Shown: positions 55,941 to 64,000, counted from the stretch's first letter. The stretch: 64,000 nt of DNA from Alphaproteobacteria bacterium (GCA_030431825.1 JAUIIJ010000009.1:62001-126000), one strand, 5' to 3'. Translations and numbers: made by a program. Notes: a model not told the origin generated them from the letters alone.

Positions 55941-56639
55941 ATGACCGACACCGCGCGAATCCTGATTGTCGATGACGACCCGGAGATTCTCTCTGCCTTG
56001 TCTCGTGGTCTGGAGTTGCACGGGTACGCCACACTCACCGAAAACCGCGTCGACTCGGCCCTCGCGCGTTTTGAGGATTCCGAGGTATGCGCCGCCATCG
56101 TCGATGTCATGATCGGCGAGGACAGCGGTTTCGACCTGGTCCGCGCGGTTCGCACGGCCGGACACCGCACACCGATCCTGATGCTGAGCGCGCTGTCAGA
56201 AGTGGATGATCGCACCCGCGGGCTCGAGGCCGGGGCGGATGATTACGTGGTCAAACCCTTCTCCTTCGACGAGCTTGTCGCGCGTCTCAAGGTGCAGGAG
56301 CGCCGCGCGACACCGATACCACTTCGCCCTGCGCGGCTTGATACCAGTGACTGGAGCATCCAGCTTGACCAACGCAGGGTCATGCTGACACAGCGCGAGT
56401 TCGAATTGCTGTCGATGTTCGCCGAACACCTTGATGAAACCCTGTCACGCGCGCAGATCTTTGACAGTCTCTGGGCCGACAAGGGCGCCAGTTCGGGCAA
56501 TGTCGTCGATGTCTATGTCGGGTATCTTCGCAAGAAGCTCGACCCGATGAAATCCTTCGGTTTCGAGATCAAGACCATCCGAAACCGGGGTTTCATGCTG
56601 GCCGGCCTTGCACCTGTCATTGGGCAAGCCGATGATTAG
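55941..56639 (+). CDS. OmpR-type response regulator
   Basis: A 232-residue regulator. The receiver has D55 as phospho-site (IVDVMIGED), acidic pocket VDDDPEI and K105 (VVKPFSFDEL). The DNA-binding domain is winged helix OmpR/PhoB type (LTQREFELLSMFAEH, VVDVYVGYLRKKLD, IKTIRNRGFMLA). The gene is paired with the upstream sensor kinase; the pqqA start lies 100 bp after its stop, making pqq genes the most likely target. Confidence 0.93.
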   Translation: MTDTARILIVDDDPEILSALSRGLELHGYATLTENRVDSALARFEDSEVCAAIVDVMIGEDSGFDLVRAVRTAGHRTPILMLSALSEVDDRTRGLEAGADDYVVKPFSFDELVARLKVQERRATPIPLRPARLDTSDWSIQLDQRRVMLTQREFELLSMFAEHLDETLSRAQIFDSLWADKGASSGNVVDVYVGYLRKKLDPMKSFGFEIKTIRNRGFMLAGLAPVIGQADD

Positions 56640-56739
56640 ACTACAGATTTATTATTTCTTAGAACATTGGCTTTGAACAGCAACGCCAACACGGGCAAGG
56701 TATGAGCAGCGAAACACAAACAGAGAGGAGGACAGACGA

Positions 56740-56835
56740 ATGTCCTGGAACACCCCGAAATGCCGCGAAATCGAGTGCGGAATGGAAATCAACATGTACG
56801 GACCCGACGGCGACGACGACGGCGTCCTGTTCTGA
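56740..56835 (+). CDS. pqqA: PQQ precursor peptide PqqA
   Basis: A 31-residue ribosomal peptide and the source of the cofactor's carbon skeleton: its Glu and Tyr are crosslinked by PqqE. The start SWNTPKCREIE and the conserved pair E16 and Y20 in EINMY with an acidic C terminus match PqqA. GAGGAGG (56724-56730) lies nine bases before the ATG. It is too short for routine gene calling and would be missed by length cutoffs. Confidence 0.95.
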   Translation: MSWNTPKCREIECGMEINMYGPDGDDDGVLF

Positions 56836-56857
56836 TCAGGCCTCGGGCGGGGGCCGC

Positions 56858-57754
56858 TTGGGTTTCCGTGCGAGAATCCTCGGGGCGGCCGCCGGTGGCG
56901 GGCTGCCCCAGTGGAATTGCGGCTGCGAGAACTGCAACCTCGCCCGCGCCGGCGAGATACCGTCACAGACCCAGTCCTCGGTCGCATTTTCCGCAAACGG
57001 GCGCGACTGGGCGTTGCTCAACGCATCCCCGGACATACGCCAGCAATTCGCCGATTGCTCCGACCTGCACCCGACCGGCCCGCGCGACATGCCGTTGCGC
57101 TCGGTGCTGCTCACCAATGGGGATATCGATCACGTCGCGGGCCTGCTCACACTGCGCGAGATGCAGCCTTTCACGATCTATGCAACCGCGGGCATTCACG
57201 AGGTTCTTGACGACAACCCGATTTTCGCGGCGCTGAACGCATCGGTCGTGACGCGCAAGACCATCATGCTCGGCGAACCGACCGAGATCGCACCCGGCCT
57301 TGTGGCGACATTGTTCCCGGTGCCGGGCAAGGTGCCGCTCTATCTCGAAGGCGACACCGTCGATACCGAACTCGTCGGCGAGCAGACCGTCGGCGTGCAC
57401 CTGCGGGCGGATGGACGGGATGCCTACTATATTCCCGGCTGTGCCAAGCTGAGCGACGACCTGCGCGACCGCTTGCGCGATGCCGCGCTGGTATTCTTTG
57501 ACGGGACGCTCTGGCGCGACGACGAAATGGTCCGCGCCGGGCTGAGCAACAAGACAGGCAGGCGGATGGGGCACATGTCGATCTCCGGCGCGGACGGGTC
57601 GATTGCCGCCTTCGCGGATCTCAATGTCGGCAAGCGCATCTTTGTCCACATGAACAACACCAACCCGGTCCTGCGCCCGGCCTCGCAAGAGCGGGCCGAA
57701 GCAGAAGCCGCCGGCTGGATCGTCGGACAGGACGGAATGGAGGTGACACCATGA
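56858..57754 (+). CDS. pqqB: PQQ biosynthesis protein PqqB
   Basis: A metallo-beta-lactamase-fold protein acting late in PQQ assembly, likely as a hydroxylase on the crosslinked diamino acid. The 298-residue protein starts near GFRARILGAAAGGGLPQWNCGCENC, the conserved opening, then LTNGDIDHVAGLLTLRE. No ATG exists between pqqA and this block, so a TTG at 56858 (GGGCGGGGG upstream) is the proposed start, 22 bases after pqqA. It overlaps pqqC by four bases. Confidence 0.93.
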   Translation: MGFRARILGAAAGGGLPQWNCGCENCNLARAGEIPSQTQSSVAFSANGRDWALLNASPDIRQQFADCSDLHPTGPRDMPLRSVLLTNGDIDHVAGLLTLREMQPFTIYATAGIHEVLDDNPIFAALNASVVTRKTIMLGEPTEIAPGLVATLFPVPGKVPLYLEGDTVDTELVGEQTVGVHLRADGRDAYYIPGCAKLSDDLRDRLRDAALVFFDGTLWRDDEMVRAGLSNKTGRRMGHMSISGADGSIAAFADLNVGKRIFVHMNNTNPVLRPASQERAEAEAAGWIVGQDGMEVTP

Positions 57755-58500
57755 CCCAGACACGGGCAGAATTCGAAGACCGGCTGCGCCGGATCGGCGC
57801 GGAACGCTATCACGACAAGCACCCGTTCCATCACCTGCTGCATGGCGGCAAGTGTACCCCCGATCAGGTCCGCGCATGGGTCATCAACCGCTACTATTAT
57901 CAGCACTCGATCCCCATCAAGGACGCCGCTTTCATGTCGCGTGTCGAAGACCCCGACCTGCGCCGCATCTGGCGCAGCCGGATCGAGGATCATGACGGCA
58001 CCGACACCAACGAGGGCGGTATCCGGCGTTGGCTGCGGCTGGCCACGGCGGTCGGGCTTGACCCGGACTATGTCGCCTCCAACCGGGGCGTCCTGCCGGC
58101 GACCCGGTTCGCGGTCGACGCCTATGTGCGGTTTGTCCGGGACAAGACCCTGCTCGAAGCGGTCGCGGCATCGCTGACCGAGCTGTTTGCACCCAAGATT
58201 CACGCCGACCGGATCGAAGGGCTGCTCAGGAATTACGACTTTGCCGATGACAGCAGCCTGAGCTATTTTCGCAACCGGCTGAAAGAAGCGCCCAAGGATG
58301 TCGCCTTTGGCCTGTCCTGGGTGCTTGATCACGCGGACACGCAGGAAAAACAGGATGCCGCCGCCGCTGCCCTGATCTTCAAGACCGATGTTCTCTGGTC
58401 ACAGCTTGACGCGCTGCACGCCGCCTATGTCGAGCCGGGTCGCATCCCGCCCGGCGCATGGCAGCCGGGCGAGGGCTCGGCACTGGCCGTCGCATCGTGA
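57751..58500 (+). CDS. pqqC: Pyrroloquinoline-quinone synthase PqqC
   Basis: Performs the final ring-closing eight-electron oxidation to PQQ without a metal cofactor. The 249-residue protein has the segments YHDKHPFHHLLHGGKCT, RYYYQHSIPIKDAAFMS, DGTDTNEGGIRRWLRL and KTDVLWSQLDALHAAYV, all typical of PqqC active-site helices. The pqqB stop overlaps its start (ATGA), and its stop overlaps the pqqD start (GTGA). Confidence 0.96.
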   Translation: MTQTRAEFEDRLRRIGAERYHDKHPFHHLLHGGKCTPDQVRAWVINRYYYQHSIPIKDAAFMSRVEDPDLRRIWRSRIEDHDGTDTNEGGIRRWLRLATAVGLDPDYVASNRGVLPATRFAVDAYVRFVRDKTLLEAVAASLTELFAPKIHADRIEGLLRNYDFADDSSLSYFRNRLKEAPKDVAFGLSWVLDHADTQEKQDAAAAALIFKTDVLWSQLDALHAAYVEPGRIPPGAWQPGEGSALAVAS

Positions 58501-58775
58501 TCGAAAACGCGGATATCCCGTTTCTGCCGCGCGGCGTGCGCGTGCATTTTGACAAGGTGCGCGACAGCTGGGTTTTGCTGGCGCCGGAACGGGCGATCAC
58601 CCTGGACGGCATCGGCCACGCGATCCTGTCCGAGGTCGATGGCGCGCGCAGCTTTGCCGAAATCACCCGGATACTCGCCGACCGCTACAATGCGCCCGCC
58701 GAGGATATTGCCAAGGACACGGCAGGCTTCCTTGGCGCACTCAGGAACCGGCGGTTTCTGGAGATACGCCCATGA
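58497..58775 (+). CDS. pqqD: PqqD, peptide chaperone (RiPP recognition element)
   Basis: A 92-residue winged-helix-like protein that binds PqqA and delivers it to PqqE. It shows PRGVRVHFDKVRDSWVLLAPERAI, LDGIGHAILSEVDGARSFAEI and the final ALRNRRFLEI, typical of PqqD. It starts with GTG inside the pqqC stop and overlaps pqqE by four bases. Here it is separate from pqqC, which is fused in some species. Confidence 0.95.
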   Translation: MIENADIPFLPRGVRVHFDKVRDSWVLLAPERAITLDGIGHAILSEVDGARSFAEITRILADRYNAPAEDIAKDTAGFLGALRNRRFLEIRP

Positions 58776-59884
58776 CCGTAAAGCCCCCCATCGCCATGCT
58801 GGCAGAGCTGACGCATCGTTGCCCCCTGTCCTGCCCCTACTGTTCCAACCCGCTGGAACTGGCGCGGCAAGAGCGGGAACTGGACACGGAGACCTGGGCC
58901 CGTGTCTTTCGCGAGGCCGCCGAAATCGGTGTCCTGCAACTGCACCTCTCCGGAGGCGAGCCCGCCAGCCGGCGCGATCTCGTCGACCTGGTCACCGCCG
59001 CGCGCGGCGCCGGACTCTATACCAACCTCATCACCTCGGGAATCGGGTTGACTGAAAAGCGCCTGCGGGCCCTGGATGACTGCGGATTGGACCATATCCA
59101 GTTGTCGCTGCAGGGCACAGATGCGGAGATGGCGGATCATATCGGCGGCTATCGCGGCGGGTTTGCGCGCAAGATGCAGGTTGCGGCATGGATCGCGGAC
59201 ATCGGCTTTCCGCTGACGCTGAACGCCGTGCTGCACCGGCGCAACCTGCATCAGTTGCCCCGCGCGCTCGAGATGGCGCTCGAGATGGGCGCACGCAGGA
59301 TCGAGGTGGCCACGGTTCAGTTTCACGGCTGGGCGATGCAGAACCGCGACAGCCTGATGCCGACCCATGAACAGGCACGCGAGGCGGACAGGATCGTCAA
59401 ACAGGCCCGCGCCGAGTTGCGCGGCCAGCTGGTGATCGACTACGTGCCCGCAGATTATCATTCCGATTTCCCGAAACGCTGCATGGGTGGCTGGGGCACG
59501 ACCGGGCTGAACGTCGCGCCGGATGGCGAGGTTCTGCCCTGTCATGCCGCGCAGACCATTCCCCACCTGCAATTTGACAATGTGCGCGACCGGCACCTGC
59601 GCGACATCTGGTACGATGGCACAGCCTTCAACGCTTATCGCGGGACCGACTGGATGCAGGAACCCTGCCAGAGCTGTGACAACAAGCTCCGGGATTTCGG
59701 CGGCTGTCGCTGTCAGGCAATGGCCGTTGTCGGCGATGCCGGCGCAGCCGATCCGGTCTGCGTGAGATCTCCGCATCATGGCACGCTTCAGGCCAAGGCG
59801 GATGCTTTTGCTCACAACGACGCTGCCGAACTGATCTATCGCACGGCGCCCGGCAAGGCTCTGCCCGAAACCACGGGTTCCTAG
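58772..59884 (+). CDS. pqqE: Radical SAM enzyme PqqE
   Basis: Makes the carbon-carbon bond between Glu and Tyr of PqqA. The 370-residue protein has the radical SAM cluster motif C17-x3-C21-x2-C24 in THRCPLSCPYCSNP, LSGGEPASRRDLVDLV, and the C-terminal SPASM cluster region with cysteines in FPKRCMGGWG, EVLPCHAA, EPCQSCDNK and FGGCRCQ. It ends the pqqABCDE set. The following 124 bp hold no gene before the MoxR gene. Confidence 0.97.
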   Translation: MTVKPPIAMLAELTHRCPLSCPYCSNPLELARQERELDTETWARVFREAAEIGVLQLHLSGGEPASRRDLVDLVTAARGAGLYTNLITSGIGLTEKRLRALDDCGLDHIQLSLQGTDAEMADHIGGYRGGFARKMQVAAWIADIGFPLTLNAVLHRRNLHQLPRALEMALEMGARRIEVATVQFHGWAMQNRDSLMPTHEQAREADRIVKQARAELRGQLVIDYVPADYHSDFPKRCMGGWGTTGLNVAPDGEVLPCHAAQTIPHLQFDNVRDRHLRDIWYDGTAFNAYRGTDWMQEPCQSCDNKLRDFGGCRCQAMAVVGDAGAADPVCVRSPHHGTLQAKADAFAHNDAAELIYRTAPGKALPETTGS

Positions 59885-60008
59885 CGCCGGTGCACACCGA
59901 CCCACGCGGACACGGCACATAGACTATGGGCTGTGTTTGCGCCTGTCCGTCTTGGCGCTAGCCTCTGCGGGCGTGCACCTGCATGCTGGCACGTGACACG
60001 GAGGCAGT

Positions 60009-60956
60009 ATGGATGCGACCACAGGCAATGGGCTGAGCGCCCTGCAATCCCACCTGGCATCGGGGCTGATCGGGCATGATGTGTTGATCGAACGTCTGCT
60101 GATCGGCGTTCTCGCAGGGGGGCATCTGCTGATCGAGGGGGCACCGGGACTTGCCAAGACCCGTGCGGTCAAATGGCTGGCAGATGCCATCGAAGGCGGG
60201 TTCGCCCGTATTCAATGCACCCCGGACCTGCTTCCATCGGATCTGACCGGCACGCCCGTATTCCGCCCGCAGACCGGCGAATTCGAATTCGTTCCCGGCC
60301 CGGTATTTCACAACCTGGTTCTGGTGGACGAAATCAACCGCGCCCCGCCCAAGGTGCAATCCGCATTGCTCGAAGCGATGGCCGAAGCACAGGTGACCAG
60401 CGGTAACGAAACCCACCGGCTGCCCGATCCCTTCCTTGTGGTGGCCACACAGAACCCGATCGAACATGACGGCACCTTTCCACTGCCCGAAGCGCAGCTT
60501 GACCGTTTTCTGATGCACGTGGTCCTGCATCTGCCGGACGCCACGACCGAGCGGCGTATTCTGGACCTGGTCGAAGCCGAGGAACAGGGATCGGTGGCGA
60601 CGCCCGCGCGCCTGAAACTCGATGATATCCGTGCCGCGAAAAAGGCCGCGATGGCGGTTCACCTGTCCTCGCCGCTGCGGGACTACATCGTGCGTCTCGT
60701 GACTGCGACACGGCAACCGCCGTTTGCACAGGACATCGATCACGCTGTATCGCCGCGCGGCTCGCTCGCCCTGGCCGCGTCCTGCAAGGCCCGCGCCTAT
60801 CTGGCCGGGCGCGACCATGCCCTGCCCGAAGACGTGCAGGCCGTCGCAGCGGACGCGCTGGCCCACCGGCTCGTGATGACATGGCGCGCGGTGTCCGAAG
60901 GACGGACCGCACGCGAGTTGATCGCGAAGGTGGTCGAAACCGTCGAGCCGTTGTGA
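60009..60956 (+). CDS. MoxR-family AAA+ ATPase
   Basis: A 315-residue ATPase. Walker A GAPGLAKTRAVKWLA (44-58), Walker B LVLVDEINRAPPKVQSALLEAMAE, and the sensor block ATQNPIEHDGTFPLPEAQLDRF are diagnostic of MoxR. MoxR proteins act as chaperones with vWA partners; MxaR in methylotrophs does so for methanol dehydrogenase. GGAGG lies before the ATG. It begins a run of overlapping genes with a DUF58 gene. Confidence 0.94.
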   Translation: MDATTGNGLSALQSHLASGLIGHDVLIERLLIGVLAGGHLLIEGAPGLAKTRAVKWLADAIEGGFARIQCTPDLLPSDLTGTPVFRPQTGEFEFVPGPVFHNLVLVDEINRAPPKVQSALLEAMAEAQVTSGNETHRLPDPFLVVATQNPIEHDGTFPLPEAQLDRFLMHVVLHLPDATTERRILDLVEAEEQGSVATPARLKLDDIRAAKKAAMAVHLSSPLRDYIVRLVTATRQPPFAQDIDHAVSPRGSLALAASCKARAYLAGRDHALPEDVQAVAADALAHRLVMTWRAVSEGRTARELIAKVVETVEPL

Positions 60957-61852
60957 CGGCGGCATTGAACATACCAGGTGTCGCGCTGCGTGCCGACACC
61001 CTGATTGCGCTGCGTCCGCTGGCGCTGCATCCGGAAGCGGAGGGGCAACTCGCCGCCCTGCCCGGCGGTTTCGTCACCAGACGGCGCGGCCACGGTCAGG
61101 AAATGGCCGATGTCCGCGAATATGTCGCTGGCGACGATATCCGCCATCTCGACCGGGGCAGCACCGCCCGCACGGGCGTTCTGCATGTGCGGTCGTTTCA
61201 GGAAGAGCGCGACCGGGTGACGTTGCTGGTGGCCGATTTCCGGCCCGCCATGCTGTGGGGAACGCGTCGTGCCCTGAGGTCGGTTGCCGCTGCCGAGGCG
61301 CTGGCCCTGATCGGCTGGCGCGTGATCGAACAGGGCGGGCGGGTCGGCCTGCTGGCCATGGGTGCCGGCGCGCCGGTAGTGGTGGCAATACAGGGGCGGG
61401 TGCGCGGAATGCTCGCGGTTATCGGCGGCCTCGTGCGGGCCCATGACGCGGCGCTGCAACTTGCCGTGGCGGGCAATCAGGACGATCCGCCGCTGGACGC
61501 GGCGATCTCCCGTGTCACCCGCATCGCGCCTGCGGGATCCGAGATCGTGATCGCTTCGGGTTTTGACAGCCCCGGTCCGTCACTCGATGACGGGCTGGGT
61601 CAGATCGCGCAACGGCGCACGCCCCGTCCGGTGCTGGTGACGGACAATGTGACCGAGAACCTGCCGCCCGGACTCTACCCGATCAGATTGCCGGACGGAT
61701 CGCGTCGCAGGGTCCGCATCAGCGGGCGCAAAGCGGCGCCCCGTGTCACCGAGATTGCCGGTTTTCCGGCGCTGCCGCTGGACGCCGGACAGGAGATCGC
61801 GACAACCGCCCGCGTACTGCAAGCGGCGTTCCCACCCGACCGGGCCCCCTGA
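60953..61852 (+). CDS. DUF58 protein (MxaS-like), degenerate vWA site
   Basis: A 299-residue protein with the DUF58 core: YVAGDDIRHLDRGSTARTGVLHVRSFQEERDRVTLLVADFRPAM. The metal site usually reading D-x-S-x-S is DFRPAM here, so metal binding is probably lost. It starts with GTG within the MoxR stop (GTGA overlap). In methylotroph mxa clusters the DUF58 partner (MxaS) has the same position. A DUF4381 gene follows after two bases. Confidence 0.9.
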   Translation: MTAALNIPGVALRADTLIALRPLALHPEAEGQLAALPGGFVTRRRGHGQEMADVREYVAGDDIRHLDRGSTARTGVLHVRSFQEERDRVTLLVADFRPAMLWGTRRALRSVAAAEALALIGWRVIEQGGRVGLLAMGAGAPVVVAIQGRVRGMLAVIGGLVRAHDAALQLAVAGNQDDPPLDAAISRVTRIAPAGSEIVIASGFDSPGPSLDDGLGQIAQRRTPRPVLVTDNVTENLPPGLYPIRLPDGSRRRVRISGRKAAPRVTEIAGFPALPLDAGQEIATTARVLQAAFPPDRAP

Positions 61853-61854
61853 TC

Positions 61855-62223
61855 ATGGCCGACCGCGCGCTCACACGGGAAGCGATGCTGAACGGGCTGC
61901 ACGACATTCGCCTGCCAGCCGAAGCCGCTGGCGGCCTCGCGGCGGAACTGCTGGCCACCATCGGACTGGCGCTGGCCATCGCCCTGCTGATCGGCATCGC
62001 GCTGCGCACAGTGACCCGCCCGAGACAGGCCCGGCCAGAGCCCGGAGCGGCGGACCGGTTGGCGGCGTTGCAGGGTCTTCCCACAGACGAACGCCAGATC
62101 GCCCTGCTGCACCTGCTCAAGGCCGAACGCCCCGATGCATTCCGGCACCTGTCGGGCCGACTTTATGCGCCCGGCGGGATGCCCGATGCCGACACGCTGG
62201 AAACCGAGGTCAGGGGGACATGA
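61855..62223 (+). CDS. DUF4381 membrane protein
   Basis: A 122-residue protein with one transmembrane helix (ELLATIGLALAIALLIGIALRTV) after an N-terminal IRLPAEA segment, and a C-terminal helical cytosolic part (LLHLLKAERPDAFRHLSGRLYAPGG). That pattern is DUF4381, which is almost always found between DUF58 and vWA genes in MoxR clusters. It overlaps the next gene by four bases. Function unknown; it probably anchors or couples the vWA partners. Confidence 0.85.
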   Translation: MADRALTREAMLNGLHDIRLPAEAAGGLAAELLATIGLALAIALLIGIALRTVTRPRQARPEPGAADRLAALQGLPTDERQIALLHLLKAERPDAFRHLSGRLYAPGGMPDADTLETEVRGT

Positions 62224-63176
62224 TCGAACTGGCCGATCCGCTGTTCCTGCTTCTGCTGCCGCTCCCCCTGCTCGCGGCGCGTGTCCTGCCGGGTGGCAAG
62301 GCACGCGGCGCTGCGCTGGCCGTGCCGGACCGGATCGGCAAGGGCCTGCTCTCAGGGGCGGGCGAGGCGACGCCGGTTCTCCTGCAGAAACAGCTTGTGC
62401 TCCTGCTGGCCTGGGCCCTGCTGGTTTGTGCCCTTGCCGGACCGCGACAGCTTGCACCGGTTTCCGCCCTGAAGGCCTCGGGCCGCGATCTCGCCATTGC
62501 CATCGATCTGTCGGGTTCGATGGTGCGCGACGATTTCTACCTGGACGGAGAGCAGATCACGCGGTTGCAGGCCGTTCAGTCTGTCGGCGCGGATTTCGTA
62601 CGCCGCCGCGCCGGTGACCGCGTCGCGCTGATCGTGTTCGGCTCGGAAGCCTATTACGCGGCCCCGTTTTCCTTTGACACCGAAGCGATCGCCCGGCGCA
62701 TCGAAGAGGCGACCATCGGCATTTCCGGGCGCGCCACCAATATCTCCGACGCGCTTGGGCTGGCACTCAAGCGGCTGGAAAATTCCGCCGCCGCGTCGCG
62801 CGTGGTGATCCTCCTGTCGGACGGGATCAACAATGCAGGGTCCACCAATCCGCGCGGCGTCGCCAGGCTGGCGGCCGATCTGGGTGTGCGCGTCCACACC
62901 ATCGCGCTCGGGCCGAGGGATCTCTCGGACAGCGCACCGGGCGAACCCGGAGTGGTCGACGCCGCCACCCTGCGGGCGATTTCCGAGTTGAGCGGCGGCA
63001 CCAGTTTCCGCGTGCGCACCACCGACGAATTGCAGGAAGTGACAGAGGCGCTGGACCGGCTGGAAGCCACCGACAGCGACGGTTTGGCCGCCGAGGTGTT
63101 CCGCGAATTCTGGCTCTATCCGGCGGCACTGGGCGGGTTGTTGCTGCTCTGGGTGGCCTGGCGGGGACAGGGATGA
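62220..63176 (+). CDS. vWA-domain membrane protein (BatA/MxaC-like)
   Basis: A 318-residue protein with two N-terminal membrane segments (DPLFLLLLPLPLLA and LVLLLAWALLVCALAG), a vWA domain with intact metal-ion site (DLSGS at about 97-101, the T in SGRATNISDAL, D in LLSDGINNAG) and a C-terminal membrane segment. It fits BatA or MxaC proteins that dock with MoxR. It overlaps genes on both sides by four bases. Confidence 0.9.
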   Translation: MIELADPLFLLLLPLPLLAARVLPGGKARGAALAVPDRIGKGLLSGAGEATPVLLQKQLVLLLAWALLVCALAGPRQLAPVSALKASGRDLAIAIDLSGSMVRDDFYLDGEQITRLQAVQSVGADFVRRRAGDRVALIVFGSEAYYAAPFSFDTEAIARRIEEATIGISGRATNISDALGLALKRLENSAAASRVVILLSDGINNAGSTNPRGVARLAADLGVRVHTIALGPRDLSDSAPGEPGVVDAATLRAISELSGGTSFRVRTTDELQEVTEALDRLEATDSDGLAAEVFREFWLYPAALGGLLLLWVAWRGQG

Positions 63177-64000
63177 TGGAGGTCGGGTTGCTGCGCCCCC
63201 AATGGCTGCTGGCGCTGCCGCTGCTGGTGGTGGCGGTGCTGATGCTGCGACGCCGCCTTGCACGGCTGGGTGACTGGGAACAGGTGATCGATCCGCAGAT
63301 GCTGGCCGCGATGCGCATGCTTGGCCGCGTGGAACAGACCGGCGGCGAAACGCGGGGGATGCTGGCCCTCGCGGCGGCGGCGCTTGTCGCTCTGGCCCTC
63401 GCCGGGCCCGCGACCGAACGGCGCGATGCGGCCGTATACCGCAATCTTGACGGGGTGGTCTTCGTACTCGATGCCTCGCCCTCGGCCACCGGCAGCGCCG
63501 ATTGGACGGAACTCCAGACGCTCGGACGTTTTGGCGTTGCCGCCCTGCAAAGCCGGCCTGCCGCGCTGGTGGTTTATGCGGGCGATGCGTATCTCGCAAC
63601 GGACATGACGGCAGACACACGGCAACTCGGCCTGACGATGTCGCTGGTCGGGGCGGACACGGTTCCCGACCCCGGCAGCAGGCCCGAGCTTGGCCTCGCC
63701 CTTGCCGGTCGCGTGTTGCAGGAGGCAGAGGTGCTCGCCGGGGACGTCCTGCTGATCAGCGACGGCGAGGGCATCGGTCCCGCCGCCCTGTCAGCAGCCG
63801 CCGGGATCGCCGCGCGCGGTGCGCGTTTGTCGGTCGTGGTGCCGCAGGTTTCGTCGCAGGCCGAAACCCTCGCCCGCACCGGCAATGGCCGGGTCTTTGC
63901 CGCCGGGCAAAGCGAGGACCTGTCCGAATTCCTTGCCGCTTCGGCCCGCGAGCGGCTCGAAAAGCAGGACTATCCGCTGCTGTTCTGGGCGGATTGGGGG
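63173..64000 (+). CDS. Second vWA-domain protein (BatB/MxaL-like), cut by window edge
   Basis: The first 276 codons of a second vWA protein, starting MMEVGLLRPQWLLALPLLV. Two N-terminal membrane segments precede a vWA fold with DASPS in VVFVLDASPSATG, and VLLISDGEGIGPAAL. The rest lies beyond the window; similar genes often carry TPR repeats there. It is the fifth gene of the MoxR run and overlaps the previous one by four bases. Confidence 0.85.
   Translation, partial: MMEVGLLRPQWLLALPLLVVAVLMLRRRLARLGDWEQVIDPQMLAAMRMLGRVEQTGGETRGMLALAAAALVALALAGPATERRDAAVYRNLDGVVFVLDASPSATGSADWTELQTLGRFGVAALQSRPAALVVYAGDAYLATDMTADTRQLGLTMSLVGADTVPDPGSRPELGLALAGRVLQEAEVLAGDVLLISDGEGIGPAALSAAAGIAARGARLSVVVPQVSSQAETLARTGNGRVFAAGQSEDLSEFLAASARERLEKQDYPLLFWADWG

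Overview
This 64 kb window is GC-rich, gene-dense chromosome from an alphaproteobacterium, most likely of the order Rhodobacterales (Roseobacter-type). The evidence is gene content and order: glyQ and glyS separated by a DUF6446-type membrane protein gene, folB-folP-glmM in one direction, ETF-QO followed by a TPR lipoprotein-like gene and ispE, SoxR facing a VOC gene, and phaA-phaB. Nearly every gene has a family-level identity. I found no rRNA, tRNA, insertion sequence, prophage or CRISPR array, so this is core chromosome with a few accessory clusters. Two genes are cut by the edges: argH at the left and a von Willebrand factor A (vWA) gene at the right.

Layout, left to right. 1-3 kb: argH (partial) diverging from a TlpA-type thioredoxin gene, then DNA glycosylase tag diverging from an EAL-domain gene. 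3-5 kb: the polyhydroxybutyrate precursor genes phaA and phaB, ended by a textbook terminator. 5-8.8 kb: a GcvA-type LysR regulator, a YdcH protein, a TrmN6-like methyltransferase with a DUF2007 gene, and the polyprenyl diphosphate synthase gene. 8.8-13.2 kb: leftward ETF-QO, TPR protein and ispE. 13.3-16.7 kb: soxR with a clear SoxR operator facing a VOC gene, greA, a membrane protein gene, and a YqjE/YqjD-like pair. 17-22.9 kb: a phospholipase D family gene, DUF4202, a CbiX-like gene, a class I cytochrome c, pheS and a serine hydrolase. 23-28.4 kb: an MFS transporter, a nitrate/sulfonate-type ABC importer operon, a GntR regulator and a pyrimidine 5'-nucleotidase. 28.5-33 kb: a UbiH-like hydroxylase, a class V aminotransferase, two overlapping Lrp genes and ilvC. 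33-37.4 kb: glmM, folP, folB and a SleB-type hydrolase. 37.5-46.4 kb: ppdK, glyS/DUF6446/glyQ, a dead trypsin-like protein and a glycine-zipper lipoprotein. 46.4-54.2 kb: a thiamine-diphosphate enzyme with trkH, rarD, polA and two very small genes.

The right end (54.3-64 kb) is the most specialised part. A histidine kinase and response regulator gene pair leads directly into pqqA-B-C-D-E, the full pathway for the cofactor PQQ. This is followed by a tightly overlapping MoxR ATPase-DUF58-DUF4381-vWA-vWA run that continues off the end. The same MoxR-type module accompanies PQQ methanol dehydrogenases (mxaRSACKLD) in methylotrophs. I infer that this locus makes PQQ and matures a PQQ-dependent dehydrogenase under two-component control. 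The dehydrogenase itself is not in the window.

Other points of interest are a dispersed intergenic repeat of 89 bp (two full copies and one deleted copy), a dihydroneopterin aldolase with a large unexplained C-terminal domain, a trypsin-like protein that has lost all three catalytic residues, and a 31-codon pqqA followed by a pqqB that appears to start with TTG.
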